NCBI GenBank assembly: GCA_002389385.1
Contig: DGOK01000015.1
Location: 1 to 64,000, forward strand
Source: Rhodospirillaceae bacterium UBA4468
GTDB lineage: Bacteria > Pseudomonadota > Alphaproteobacteria > Rhodospirillales > Casp-alpha2
Reading direction: 5' to 3'
DNA: 64,000 nt
In this document: in pieces, positions 1 through 8,126 of the stretch
Position numbering within the stretch: position 1 is the stretch's first letter
Layout of the letters: each line of letters opens with the position of its first letter
Position numbers and translations under genes: made by a program
Notes under the pieces: generated by a model
What the model saw: the letters and a program-made list of their open reading frames with translations, nothing else
Database searches by the model: none
Told to the model about the DNA's origin: nothing

Positions 1-358
1 TGCCGATGGTCGCGGCCGTTGCGACGCTTGAACCTGATGTTGCTGCAAACAGCGCGCAGGCACCGATGTTGGAATGCATCAGGCCACCTGGCAACCAGCC
101 AAGCCATTGCACCATGCCCTCGTACATCCGCGCCGTGATACCAGAGCGTAGTAAAATTTCGCCCATCAAGACGAACATTGGGATGGCGACTAAAAGAAAT
201 TCGATGCTGTTCTGCCAAAAGATATCGCCAATCGCGAGATGGAGCGGCATGAATGAATGGAAATACGACATGAATAGCCCGAGCCAACCAAGAACGGCAG
301 CAATGGGCACACTGAGCGCGACGAGTCCCATGAGAACAAGTATGGCTTGTAGTAGCAT
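1..358 (-). CDS. dctM: TRAP transporter large permease DctM (5' part, cut by window edge)
   Basis: This is the first 119 codons of the large membrane subunit of a tripartite ATP-independent periplasmic (TRAP) transporter, read leftwards and leaving the window at base 1. The translation starts MLLQAILVLMGLVALSVPIA and contains the DctM-type stretch FAATSGSSVATAATIG near the cut end, with hydrophobic segments typical of the family (full length usually about 425-440 residues). In this family the large permease forms the ion-coupled substrate path. The ATG lies 9 bases after the dctQ stop, so the gene is co-transcribed with dctP and dctQ. The substrate cannot be read from the sequence. Confidence 0.93.
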   Translation of the reverse strand, partial: MLLQAILVLMGLVALSVPIAAVLGWLGLFMSYFHSFMPLHLAIGDIFWQNSIEFLLVAIPMFVLMGEILLRSGITARMYEGMVQWLGWLPGGLMHSNIGACALFAATSGSSVATAATIG

Positions 359-367
359 GATCGTGAC

Positions 368-934
368 TCAGCTTTCTTCTTCGATTTGGTCGTCGACAGA
401 CTTTATGCCGAGTGATTGATTGATACTTTGCCAGTCACGCTTTGCCAGATGGATCAGTGAGCGAAGGATAATGGCGGTACCGGTAATGACACATAGGAGA
501 AGTCCCGCAAACCAAATCGTTTGTGGAATGGCCAGTGGCGTACGTAATGGTGAAATAGAACGCGACCCGTTGCTCCAGGTATCGGCGAGCATCAAGAATC
601 CGCGCCACGCGACATAGCTGACAAATGCGATCAAAAGAATGTTGCCGATGATATCTAGAATTGCGCACAACTTTGAAGGCAAATGTTGATAGAGGGCGTC
701 GACCCGAATGTTCGAACGATGGATAAGCGCATAGCTAAGAGAAAGAGTTGTCGCTATACCAAAGGCGTAACCACTTAACTCGTCCGAACCAGCCATCGAA
801 ATATTAAAAATTTTCCGTAAAATCACGTCGACGGTGACGATCACTGCCGCCATGATTAGAAGCGCACCACCTAGCCAAACGAGACGTAATGCGATCCTGT
901 CGAGGCCTTTTAACGTTTTATCTAGAAAAATCAC
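368..934 (-). CDS. dctQ: TRAP transporter small permease DctQ
   Basis: Small membrane subunit of the TRAP transporter, 188 residues from the start chosen here, with four hydrophobic segments as is usual for DctQ. The open frame can begin at a TTG at 949, but that codon sits inside the U-run of the upstream hairpin. An in-frame GTG at 934-932 has a GAGGG Shine-Dalgarno sequence 8 bases before it, so I chose the GTG. The gene lies between dctP and dctM in one operon. In the family, DctQ pairs with DctM and helps dock the binding protein. Confidence 0.88.
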   Translation of the reverse strand: MIFLDKTLKGLDRIALRLVWLGGALLIMAAVIVTVDVILRKIFNISMAGSDELSGYAFGIATTLSLSYALIHRSNIRVDALYQHLPSKLCAILDIIGNILLIAFVSYVAWRGFLMLADTWSNGSRSISPLRTPLAIPQTIWFAGLLLCVITGTAIILRSLIHLAKRDWQSINQSLGIKSVDDQIEEES

Positions 935-947
935 ATGCTTATCCCTC

Positions 948-984
948 AAAAAAATGGCCGGGGGGTGTTGTATCCCCCCCGGCC
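948..984 (-). terminator. hairpin plus U-run between dctP and dctQ (attenuator)
   Basis: A perfect 10-bp stem (956-965 pairing with 975-984, G/C only) with a 9-nt loop is followed on the minus strand by seven T (954-948). This has the form of a Rho-independent terminator. It lies inside the operon, just before the dctQ ribosome binding site. Partial termination here would give more binding protein than permease, a known pattern for periplasmic-binding-protein operons. The effect on expression is inferred. Confidence 0.8.
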
Positions 985-997
985 GGAGGAGAACTTA

Positions 998-2050
998 TTA
1001 CTTCTTGGCGGTGATGCCAACGATCGGGCCAACAACTTCGTTCCAAGTCTTCACGCACTCGGCGTCACAGCGTTTAGCCCAATTGGCGACGACGACATCC
1101 TGTGCAATTTTCTTTTGCTTTTTAATATCGTCTGCGGATGGCTCCACTAGTTTCATTCCGCCGACAGGACCTAGTGAGCATTCTTTACCGGTCAGGCACT
1201 GAATTGCGAGGGCATCTTCCTTGGCAGTTTCTGTCCACATGCGATCGGTCAGTTTGTCGACCTCGGATTGTAGCATTTTCTGCTGTGCCGGTGTCATGCT
1301 ATTCCATTTTTTTAAGTTGATCGCGCCAAACGCCATACCCCAGCCGACGCGCATGGTGTAGGCGTGTGTCGCTGACTGATACCATTTGGCGTTATAGGCT
1401 GGCATTGAGCCGGTAATGCCACAATCTACGACGCCTTTTTGCAGCGCTGGGATCACTTCGGCGAATGCCACGGTCACGCTGGTACCACCAACACCTTCGA
1501 CAAAGTCGGCGAGTGAAGCGGTGTAGGTGCGGACTTTTTTGCCTTTTAGATCGTCAATGCTGCTAATCTCAGCATTGCACCACAGGTTTTGGCTCGGGAA
1601 CGGATAGAGCTGTAGAAGTTTGGAGTCATAAATCTCTTCGAACTTCGTCGCCATAATCGGCATGTAGGCGTCCACGATTTTGCGTGCTGTACCAATATCT
1701 TGCGCCAGCGACGACAAATCGACACCATCAAACATTGCGTTTTCTGCTGACACGTAGCCCATAACGCCGTGCGCGTAATCGAACACGCCCTGCTTTAGAA
1801 GACGCATAATCTCGAAACCTTTGAGGCCAAGTTCCGTCTGTGGTTTGATCTCGCCTTTTAGGGCGCCGCCAGTTTCTTTAGCAAGTGTCTCGTTCCAGAA
1901 CGGACCTTCGTGCTTTGTATAATTGGTCAAGTTGCCCCAGGTGCCTACCGCTTTGATGGTGACAGGGTCTGCAGCTTGTGCTGCGGGCGCGAAATTCAGC
2001 GCAAACGCAGCAACACTGGCGATCATGCCGGCTTTAAGGATGTGTCTCAT
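998..2050 (-). CDS. dctP: TRAP transporter substrate-binding protein DctP
   Basis: Periplasmic solute receptor of 350 residues. The N-terminus (MRHILKAGMIASVAAFALNF) is a Sec signal peptide with likely cleavage after AQA at about residue 26. The mature part has DctP features, including a central DLKGKKVRTYT stretch and the VVDCGITGS segment. It captures the substrate and delivers it to DctQM. AAGGGAG 9 bases before the ATG supports the start. It lies 20 bases after the DUF1445 gene, so the two share a transcript. The ligand is unknown. Genetic linkage to a PF07286 enzyme and a 2-hydroxyacid dehydrogenase points to a small organic or amino acid (inference). Confidence 0.93.
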   Translation of the reverse strand: MRHILKAGMIASVAAFALNFAPAAQAADPVTIKAVGTWGNLTNYTKHEGPFWNETLAKETGGALKGEIKPQTELGLKGFEIMRLLKQGVFDYAHGVMGYVSAENAMFDGVDLSSLAQDIGTARKIVDAYMPIMATKFEEIYDSKLLQLYPFPSQNLWCNAEISSIDDLKGKKVRTYTASLADFVEGVGGTSVTVAFAEVIPALQKGVVDCGITGSMPAYNAKWYQSATHAYTMRVGWGMAFGAINLKKWNSMTPAQQKMLQSEVDKLTDRMWTETAKEDALAIQCLTGKECSLGPVGGMKLVEPSADDIKKQKKIAQDVVVANWAKRCDAECVKTWNEVVGPIVGITAKK

Positions 2051-2070
2051 GTTTTAAAACTCCCTTGTTG

Positions 2071-2919
2071 TCATGAGTGAGGTTTTTTAGAATCAATCGC
2101 CCAGGCTGGAACGTCGGAAACTAACATCCGGCCTGGTGCGTGTGTAATGCAGATCGGCGGGCGTGCTAATCTGACGGCATTCTGTGGAGTCACACCACAG
2201 GCCCAGAAAACGGGTATCTCACCGTCTCTGAATTCGGTCATATCGCCCCAGTCGGGGGCGTTAATATCTTTGATGCCAATCTGCGCAGGATCGCCAATAT
2301 GAACGGGCGCTCCATGAGCATGCGGGAAGCGCGCGCAAATAGCACTGGCGCGTACCGCATCGCTAATTTTCATAGGTCGCATGGAGACAACGGTGCCGCC
2401 TGAAAAAGGCCCAGCAGGTTCTGTCTTAATGTTGGTGATGTACATGCCAACAGTTTTGTTCTGATCAATATGGCGAAGCTCAATGCCTTCTGCCATCAAT
2501 GCATCTTCGAAAGTGAATGAGCACCCAATCGCAAAAGCGACAAAATCGTTGCGCCAGAGATCACGAATATCTGTAACCTCGTCCTTTAATTCACCATTCT
2601 CGTAAATACGATACGCCGGGACGTCGCTTCGGATATCAACGTCTTCGCCTAAAGTCTGCATGATCGGGTTACCCGTGTCGGAAACACCTATTAAAGGGCA
2701 GGGCTGTGGATTGCGTTGACAGTAGCGGGCAAAATCGAGGGCGTAGTCTGCGGGAAGGATAGCGACGTTGCCTTGCAACATACCGGGCGCGATACCTGCG
2801 GTATGGCCAGTATAATTGCCTTGGCGGAAATGTTGACGCGAATCAAACGCGCTCAATCCAGCGAAGTCGTTATACACCATTGCTGCACCACCGGAGTGGG
2901 CTTTAGCAGCACTTCCCAT
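2071..2919 (-). CDS. DUF1445 / PF07286 family protein (putative hydro-lyase, D-glutamate cyclase-like)
   Basis: A 282-residue soluble protein. The core matches the PF07286 pattern: [19 protein letters not shown], then [18 protein letters not shown], then [13 protein letters not shown], and near the end [10 protein letters not shown]. Members are annotated as putative hydro-lyases, and the domain is also found in mammalian D-glutamate cyclase. The reaction here is not known. I chose the ATG at 2919 ([10 protein letters not shown]), preceded by AGAGAG at a suitable distance. An upstream ATG at 2979 would add 20 residues without a visible ribosome binding site. It is the first gene of the dctPQM operon, so it probably acts on the imported compound. 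Confidence 0.85.
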   Translation of the reverse strand: MGSAAKAHSGGAAMVYNDFAGLSAFDSRQHFRQGNYTGHTAGIAPGMLQGNVAILPADYALDFARYCQRNPQPCPLIGVSDTGNPIMQTLGEDVDIRSDVPAYRIYENGELKDEVTDIRDLWRNDFVAFAIGCSFTFEDALMAEGIELRHIDQNKTVGMYITNIKTEPAGPFSGGTVVSMRPMKISDAVRASAICARFPHAHGAPVHIGDPAQIGIKDINAPDWGDMTEFRDGEIPVFWACGVTPQNAVRLARPPICITHAPGRMLVSDVPAWAIDSKKPHS

Positions 2920-2989
2920 TCGATAAACTCTCTGTCTTATCGCCGCTCTTTGGCAGCGGATACCAGAGATAAACAGCAAAGTATGGGAT

Positions 2990-3035
2990 GAGTCTAATTT
3001 ATAATTTTTAGACTCAGCTATAAAAAAAATTATAA
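2990..3035. promoter_or_regulatory. overlapping palindromes in the divergent LysR/TRAP promoter
   Basis: The gap between the minus-strand TRAP operon and the plus-strand lysR gene holds two inverted repeats. GAGTCTAA (2990-2997) pairs with TTAGACTC (3008-3015) across 10 bases, and an 11-bp A/T arm (2999-3009) pairs with 3025-3035. A palindrome with TNA...TNA spacing in a divergent lysR promoter is the usual binding arrangement for LysR-type regulators, which control both themselves and the neighbouring operon. Assignment to this regulator is inference. Confidence 0.6.
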
Positions 3036-3081
3036 GATGATGAACTCTCTATAACTTTAGGCCAATAGGTGGGGATGTGTG

Positions 3082-3966
3082 ATGAACCTAAAGCAGTTGG
3101 AAGCTTATCTCTGGGTGGCAAAGCTTGGCAGTTTCTCAAAAACGGCTGATCGGCTTTATACGACCCAGCCCGCCATCTCGAGCCGAATCACAAACCTGGA
3201 AGAAGAACTTCGTACCAAATTGTTTTATCGTGAGGCTGGGTTGGTGCGTTTAACGCCTGACGGGCAGGCGTTAATGCCGATGGCTGAAGACGCATTGGGG
3301 GCAGTAGAAGCGATGCGTGAACGTGCCGGATCGCCGGCTGAGGTTTCGGGCCTTTTACGGCTGGGCGTTTCAGAGACAATTGTGCAAACGTGGTTACCTG
3401 AGTTGTTGTCAAAGATGCGGGACACCTATCCGTCTCTAGATGTTGAGATTTCAGTCGACGTGACGGCATCGCTTAGAAATGAATTGGTTGAGCATTCATT
3501 GGACTTGACGATCCTATTGGGACCGATTTCAGAATACACGGTCTCGAACACGCAGCTTTGTGAGTACCCGTTGATTTGGGCGATGCGTCCTGAGACACCG
3601 AACAGTGCGCCGGTTAAAATATCGATGACCGAAATGCTGGCCTATCCGATTTTAACCTTCGCCCGTAACACGCGACCGTTTGCGGAAATCAATGAAGCGT
3701 TCCGAGATCAGACAGGAAAGACCCCGCGGATATTTCCCTCAACGTCGCTATCTGCTTGTCAGCGCATGGCTGAGCGCGGTGTTGGCATTGGTGTCGTTCC
3801 GCGAATTGCGGCCACGCCAGCTCTTGAAGATGGGCGCTTGGTAGAAATACAGGCGGATTGGTATCCAACACCTTTAAATTATACGGCGTCTTATATTGCC
3901 GATCCATCTCGACCGATTATCGCGCGTATTGCCGAAATGGCGCAGAATATTGCTGCACGTGTTTGA
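3082..3966 (+). CDS. LysR-family transcriptional regulator
   Basis: A 294-residue LysR-type regulator. The N-terminal winged helix-turn-helix (about residues 1-62, MNLKQLEAYLWVAKLGSFSK then TTQPAISSRI) is textbook. The remainder is the periplasmic-binding-protein-like effector domain (about 88-290). ATG 3082 follows AGGTGGGG by 7 bases; a GTG directly before it (3079) is an alternative. The gene diverges from the DUF1445-dctPQM operon and precedes a dehydrogenase in its own direction, so it probably regulates both in response to the transported compound (inference). Confidence 0.95.
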   Translation: MNLKQLEAYLWVAKLGSFSKTADRLYTTQPAISSRITNLEEELRTKLFYREAGLVRLTPDGQALMPMAEDALGAVEAMRERAGSPAEVSGLLRLGVSETIVQTWLPELLSKMRDTYPSLDVEISVDVTASLRNELVEHSLDLTILLGPISEYTVSNTQLCEYPLIWAMRPETPNSAPVKISMTEMLAYPILTFARNTRPFAEINEAFRDQTGKTPRIFPSTSLSACQRMAERGVGIGVVPRIAATPALEDGRLVEIQADWYPTPLNYTASYIADPSRPIIARIAEMAQNIAARV

Positions 3967-4017
3967 CGCTTCGGCGTGCTCACACCAACTTACATATCAA
4001 CAATATGGAGGAAGTTA

Positions 4018-5067
4018 ATGACGACGAATGCACGCCGGTTGGTTTATTTTGAAAATTGGATTGATCCTATCGCCGAAGAAATCTTATCTGACGCACCTGA
4101 AATTGAGCTTGTCCGGCTGAGCCAGGATGATGATGAAGACAAGGTCTTCGATGTCATGAAGACAGCACATGGTTATCAAATGCTGGCGAAAACCGAGATG
4201 CTGCGAAAGTGGTGGCCGGATCGTGCTTTTATCGAAAAATGCCCGAACCTTTTGGCCGTCGCGTCGTTAGGCGCTGGGTATGATGCCTGTGATGATGCGG
4301 CATGTACCGAGCATGGTATCATGGTCATGAATAACTCCGGTGCGAATTCAGATAGTGTCGCGCAACATGCGATCGGTATGGTTTTGGCGTTAGGCAAGAA
4401 CATGATCCGCCATGATCGTAAGATGCGTGCGGCCCCAGGGTTGGACCGTATGGCATACCCGGGTCTTGAAGCGACCGGCAAAACGATTGGTATTGTTGGC
4501 CTTGGAAATATTGGTCGACGTACGGCAAAGATCGCCAAGCACGCGCTGAACATGAACGTGATCGCTTTCGATCCACATATTTCTGAAGCTGACTTTGCTG
4601 AGCGCGATGCCACGAGCGTCGACCTCGAGACGTTGTTCAAAACGTCAGATTTCATATCTGTGCACTGTCCCTTAACGGATGAAACGCGGCATATGATCGG
4701 TGCGGATCAATTCGCGCTTATGAAGCCTTATGCATATTTCATCTCGACCGCGCGTGGCTTTATCCATGATGAGGCTGCGTTGGTTGCGGCACTGGCAAAG
4801 GATCAAATGAATGGTGCTGGCATCGATGTTTTCGATGAAGAACCACCTGGGCCAGGTCACCCATTGATGCAGTTTGAAAATGTTCTGATGACACCTCATG
4901 CCGCTGGAATTACCGACGTCTGTAATTACCGTATGGCACAGTGGGGTGCTGAGCAGTGGATTGAAGTGCTGAATGGTCGCCGTGCGCCTCGACTTGTGAA
5001 CCCGACTTGCTGGGATACATATGTTGAGCGTTATACGCGTATCACAGGGCACGCACCCGAAGCTTAA
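4018..5067 (+). CDS. D-isomer-specific 2-hydroxyacid dehydrogenase
   Basis: A 349-residue NAD(P)-dependent dehydrogenase that would interconvert a 2-hydroxy acid and a 2-oxo acid. The Rossmann motif GLGNIG lies at residues 161-166. The catalytic triad is visible: Arg246 in STARG, Glu275 in DEEPP and His294 in TPHAAG. ATG 4018 is preceded by GGAGGA, so a longer in-frame reading from GTG 3976 is not used. It lies 51 bases after lysR. Phosphoglycerate dehydrogenase and hydroxypyruvate reductase belong to the same superfamily, so the substrate is open. Context suggests a role in using the TRAP substrate. Confidence 0.92.
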   Translation: MTTNARRLVYFENWIDPIAEEILSDAPEIELVRLSQDDDEDKVFDVMKTAHGYQMLAKTEMLRKWWPDRAFIEKCPNLLAVASLGAGYDACDDAACTEHGIMVMNNSGANSDSVAQHAIGMVLALGKNMIRHDRKMRAAPGLDRMAYPGLEATGKTIGIVGLGNIGRRTAKIAKHALNMNVIAFDPHISEADFAERDATSVDLETLFKTSDFISVHCPLTDETRHMIGADQFALMKPYAYFISTARGFIHDEAALVAALAKDQMNGAGIDVFDEEPPGPGHPLMQFENVLMTPHAAGITDVCNYRMAQWGAEQWIEVLNGRRAPRLVNPTCWDTYVERYTRITGHAPEA

Positions 5068-5081
5068 TCAATGAGGTTAAC

Positions 5082-5414
5082 GTGACGCCAACTCAACCCG
5101 ATAATCGCGCCGTCGAACGCTATGAAGTTGATGTGCCCATTGAAGGGGCGATTGGTGACCTTGCATTTAAAGGTCGCCTTAAAGACATTTCATCAACCGG
5201 CGCGGCGATTGTCGGTGTTGATGATGTGGGATACGAGAACAATCAGTTTGCACAACTGCATATGAATGGCGTGGAAACGCAGAGCGGTTACATCAAGCGG
5301 CGTATCCCAGAAGGGTTTGCATTGCAATTCGATAACAACGAGGACGATGGAAAGCGTAAAAGCGACGTTCAAGCGATGCTTCGGGCACTCGGACCCGACG
5401 CAATGCGCGGCTAA
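5082..5414 (+). CDS. PilZ-domain protein
   Basis: A 110-residue single-domain PilZ protein. Both parts of the cyclic-di-GMP signature are present: RAVER (residues 9-13, the RxxxR motif) and DISSTG (the DxSxxG motif) about 25 residues later. It can therefore be expected to bind c-di-GMP. The start is GTG at 5082, after TGAGG, and lies 14 bases past the dehydrogenase stop. It is probably in the same transcript, although a link between c-di-GMP and this catabolic module is not obvious. Confidence 0.85.
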   Translation: MTPTQPDNRAVERYEVDVPIEGAIGDLAFKGRLKDISSTGAAIVGVDDVGYENNQFAQLHMNGVETQSGYIKRRIPEGFALQFDNNEDDGKRKSDVQAMLRALGPDAMRG

Positions 5415-5430
5415 ATCATCGACAAAACCT

Positions 5431-5559
5431 TTAGAACAAAACTTCCAGGCTATTGGTCACGAGTGTAAAAATTGCATAACTGACAGCGCAAACGCCAAGG
5501 CTTGTGCCGACTGCAGCGCCGACGGTTTCATTCATGAGGGTGCTAAACTTAATACTCAT
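5431..5559 (-). CDS. 42-residue membrane microprotein
   Basis: A short open frame reads MSIKFSTLMN at its start and ends NSLEVLF. Residues of about 13-35 form one hydrophobic, glycine/alanine-rich segment (VGAAVGTSLGVCAVSYAIF) that could span the membrane. GGAGG lies 6 bases before the ATG, an optimal Shine-Dalgarno placement. Together with the inverted repeat just upstream, this suggests an expressed gene. It is convergent with the PilZ gene, which ends 17 bases away. I do not recognise the family and assign no function. Confidence 0.55.
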   Translation of the reverse strand: MSIKFSTLMNETVGAAVGTSLGVCAVSYAIFTLVTNSLEVLF

Positions 5560-5580
5560 GGTCGCCTCCGTTTTGTGTAG

Positions 5581-5599
5581 ATCACCCGTTTTGGGTGAT
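5581..5599. promoter_or_regulatory. inverted repeat upstream of the microprotein gene
   Basis: ATCACCC (5581-5587) and GGGTGAT (5593-5599) form a perfect 7-bp inverted repeat with a 5-nt spacer, 22 bases upstream of the 42-residue frame. It could be an operator or a 5' leader hairpin. There is no T-run on the minus-strand side, so a terminator is unlikely. Confidence 0.4.
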
Positions 5600-5686
5600 A
5601 TATTACCTCTGGACGTTAACCATTAAACGCGATGCTGACCCTCGCATCTGTGCGCAATTGCACAGGTAAAACAAATAAAATTAACC

Positions 5687-6451
5687 TTACTTTTCACACA
5701 TGGATTTGAGCGCTTTCCACTCATAGCCGCTCATTGCGCGACCATTCTCTTGTGATAAGGCGATGATGGCATCGCGGCGGTCGTTGCCGGCTAGATGTGT
5801 ATTCAAGAAATCTGGGATGATATCGGATATGGGGTCGGCTTGACTGATGCGTCCCATAAAGTCCGCAAGTGGGCATGCCGTCAGGCCCAATTGATTTAGC
5901 GCTGTTACACCGAGAAAGTCTGAGGCTGCTTCGGCATCGCGGCTATATCCACTTTCGATGACACTGGATGCGATGCCAGACAAAGCAGCGCCACCAAAGA
6001 TATCACCAATCAGCAAGCTGACCAAAAGGGTCGCGCCGGTTTGCTTGATGGATACTTGCATCGGATCACGACGCACCACGTGTGCAATCTCGTGGGCCAG
6101 GACGCCGATGACTTCGTCGCCGCTTTTAGCTTGATCTAATAACCCGGACAAAATGATGACTTGGTCACCCAGTAAAGCCAGCGCGTTGGTGATCGGGACA
6201 CGCAAAACGGTCACAGTGATTGGGAATGGACTATCCATGAGTGTTGCTAATTCTCTGGCGCGTTTGTCCAGGATGGCTTGTGCTGTAGGCGACGTGCAGA
6301 CGAGTGATTTGTCATTTTTGTTGAGATGGCCAGCGAGCCCGATCAATTGGTCTCGAGGTTGCAGCCCCAGTTTTTGCTCCATGGTATAGGGGATTAAATT
6401 GACGATAGTACTGGCGATAGCGGGCAGGAAAAACACGAAAATACCGGCCAC
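5687..6451 (-). CDS. M48 family metallopeptidase, catalytic part (split by in-frame TAA)
   Basis: A 254-residue open frame from a GTG encodes an N-terminal membrane segment and an M48 zinc peptidase domain. HEIAH is the zinc-binding HExxH motif, and SRDAEAASD supplies the third ligand glutamate. Upstream in the same frame are 13 sense codons, then TAA (6493-6491), then the 95-residue frame at 6491-6778. Read through the TAA, the two parts give about 363 residues with the usual architecture of an N-terminal soluble domain, a membrane helix and M48. There is no good ribosome binding site before the GTG. This is either a nonsense-interrupted gene or the product of re-initiation. Confidence 0.75.
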   Translation of the reverse strand: MAGIFVFFLPAIASTIVNLIPYTMEQKLGLQPRDQLIGLAGHLNKNDKSLVCTSPTAQAILDKRARELATLMDSPFPITVTVLRVPITNALALLGDQVIILSGLLDQAKSGDEVIGVLAHEIAHVVRRDPMQVSIKQTGATLLVSLLIGDIFGGAALSGIASSVIESGYSRDAEAASDFLGVTALNQLGLTACPLADFMGRISQADPISDIIPDFLNTHLAGNDRRDAIIALSQENGRAMSGYEWKALKSMCEK

Positions 6452-6490
6452 GGATGCAATGGCGAAAATTCCTGCGGCGACCCTGGTCGG

Positions 6491-6778
6491 TTATTTGATT
6501 TGCCCGACATCGCGTTTGGATATGTTTGGGCATTTGTGTGTCAGCCAGGCACCGTCATCGTCACTGTCCAGATTCAGGCGTGCATCGTTGCCATCGCAAC
6601 GCAACCGGATCGGCGGCGTGCGCCTAGTCGCATTGGCATAGCGAATATCGCCTAAGGACCAACGCGTGATGACATGTCCGGCGTCATCAGAAATGACGAG
6701 GGCAAGTGCCTCGATCTTAATTTCTACGCTGTGACGCGCTGCCGTCTTACCATCATTAAAAGAAGCCGTGTTCGGCAT
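6491..6778 (-). CDS. N-terminal domain fragment of the M48 peptidase (DUF7092-like)
   Basis: A 95-residue frame begins MPNTASFNDGKTAARHSVEI and ends at TAA. Its pattern (FNDGKTAARH, then a WSLGDIR strand, then RLRC and a CP pair) resembles the small domain that precedes the membrane helix in many alphaproteobacterial M48 peptidases. The peptidase domain continues in the same frame right after the stop. The start follows GGTGAG and lies 2 bases after the DUF898 stop, so the gene is in an operon with it. Alone, this fragment would lack catalytic residues. Confidence 0.65.
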   Translation of the reverse strand: MPNTASFNDGKTAARHSVEIKIEALALVISDDAGHVITRWSLGDIRYANATRRTPPIRLRCDGNDARLNLDSDDDGAWLTHKCPNISKRDVGQIK

Positions 6779-6780
6779 AC

Positions 6781-8016
6781 TTAGAACTCACCAATATCCA
6801 AAGCGTCTGCAAGACCCTCGCCGGTGCGTGGTGTTTCAGATGCAGATTGTGCAGCCTGCTCCAACACGTCCGCATTTTCAATCGATGTTGTGATGACCAA
6901 CTGTTTGATGACTTCGAATTTGAACATGACAGACCATATCAAAGGAAAGATAAAAACAACCGAGACGAACATGAATGCGATTGGCGCGATTGCCTCGCTG
7001 AAAGTTGCTGGCTCGGGTGTCTCAAAGTATGGAAAAACCCCAAGATCAAAATTAGGTCCTAAATACATGATAAACGGCAAGAGGATGACTGCGCCCATTA
7101 ATAAAAAACTTAACGCTGCGAAGATAAATAATCGCCTGATGGGTAGCATGGATTTGAATGATGCGATGCCAAGTTTTACACCAGAAATCTGATATCGAGT
7201 TTGTCTGATCTGATACATGAAAAATGCGATGAAAAAAGTCAGCAAGGAAATGCCGATTAAGGTGCCCATTATCTCAACGAATACTTCTTTGCCTGCTATC
7301 ATGGTAGGCAGTTCATTGTCAGTATATGACTCGAACGAAAGCATGATGCCGATGCCTGCACCCGCGATGCAGATCATGGGAATATATACTGTTACCCACG
7401 GCCACATCAGGTCTTTGGCATTGCCTTCGAATTTAAAAATCTCTGAGCCAATTCGAGTATGGCGAATTTGATATCGCCACAGATCGATTTGCATCCACAG
7501 GTAGGCAAAGCCCAAAGTGATCGCACTCAACAGCGTCCAGCCGCTGGCAAGTTTCAGATATGTCCACGTTGAACCATCAAGGCCAAAGCGCACGCCGCGC
7601 CATGTGGTACGGCTCATCCTATAGCGCCACATCCGATAGAACCCGATCTGCAAGAGCGCAAAAATCACAAGATAATAGACAACTTCTAGGCCGACCCGTA
7701 ACTCTGTGGCATCAGGTGGGACAAGCGAACCGATGGCACTGTAAATAAGGCCCAATGGAAAGAGGATCGCAATGACGATCAGAAATCCGACAAATAGTTC
7801 GCCGCCGGTCCCGGTGTATTCTAAGGGGTCATCAAGAAACCGAACATTGGACCAGAAGAAACGCTGAACTTTAGCCTTTGCCCAAAATTGATAAATACCA
7901 AGCGTGAGGATTGTCAGAATTCCATTAACGATGAGTACCTTCAAAAACGATGCGCGCTTACCATCAAATTCAAGAGCAGGTGGCGTTGCTGTTTGTTGTT
8001 CTTGATCCATCGGCAT
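6781..8016 (-). CDS. DUF898 (YjgN-type) multi-pass membrane protein
   Basis: A 411-residue inner-membrane protein. The repeated pattern TLGIYQFWAKAKVQRFFWSN, LGFAYLWMQIDLWRYQIRHT and MYQIRQTRYQISG is the hallmark of the DUF898/YjgN family, with six or more predicted membrane spans. GGAG lies 8 bases before the ATG at 8016. In related bacteria a DUF898 gene is often paired with an M48 peptidase gene, as here, but the job of the pair is unknown. Confidence 0.85.
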   Translation of the reverse strand: MPMDQEQQTATPPALEFDGKRASFLKVLIVNGILTILTLGIYQFWAKAKVQRFFWSNVRFLDDPLEYTGTGGELFVGFLIVIAILFPLGLIYSAIGSLVPPDATELRVGLEVVYYLVIFALLQIGFYRMWRYRMSRTTWRGVRFGLDGSTWTYLKLASGWTLLSAITLGFAYLWMQIDLWRYQIRHTRIGSEIFKFEGNAKDLMWPWVTVYIPMICIAGAGIGIMLSFESYTDNELPTMIAGKEVFVEIMGTLIGISLLTFFIAFFMYQIRQTRYQISGVKLGIASFKSMLPIRRLFIFAALSFLLMGAVILLPFIMYLGPNFDLGVFPYFETPEPATFSEAIAPIAFMFVSVVFIFPLIWSVMFKFEVIKQLVITTSIENADVLEQAAQSASETPRTGEGLADALDIGEF

Positions 8017-8126
8017 AGAAAGTCTCCACTTCTGATCCCACGATTTGAAAGGTCAATTATGCCCGCTAGGGAAACACAATCGATTCACGAATCAACCCCG
8101 CGTGGCAAGGCGCTGGCTGGTTTGAT

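Noticed and set aside
3976..4017. N-terminal extension of the 2-hydroxyacid dehydrogenase from GTG 3976.
   Set aside because: GGAGGA lies directly before ATG 4018, and the extra residues match nothing in the family.
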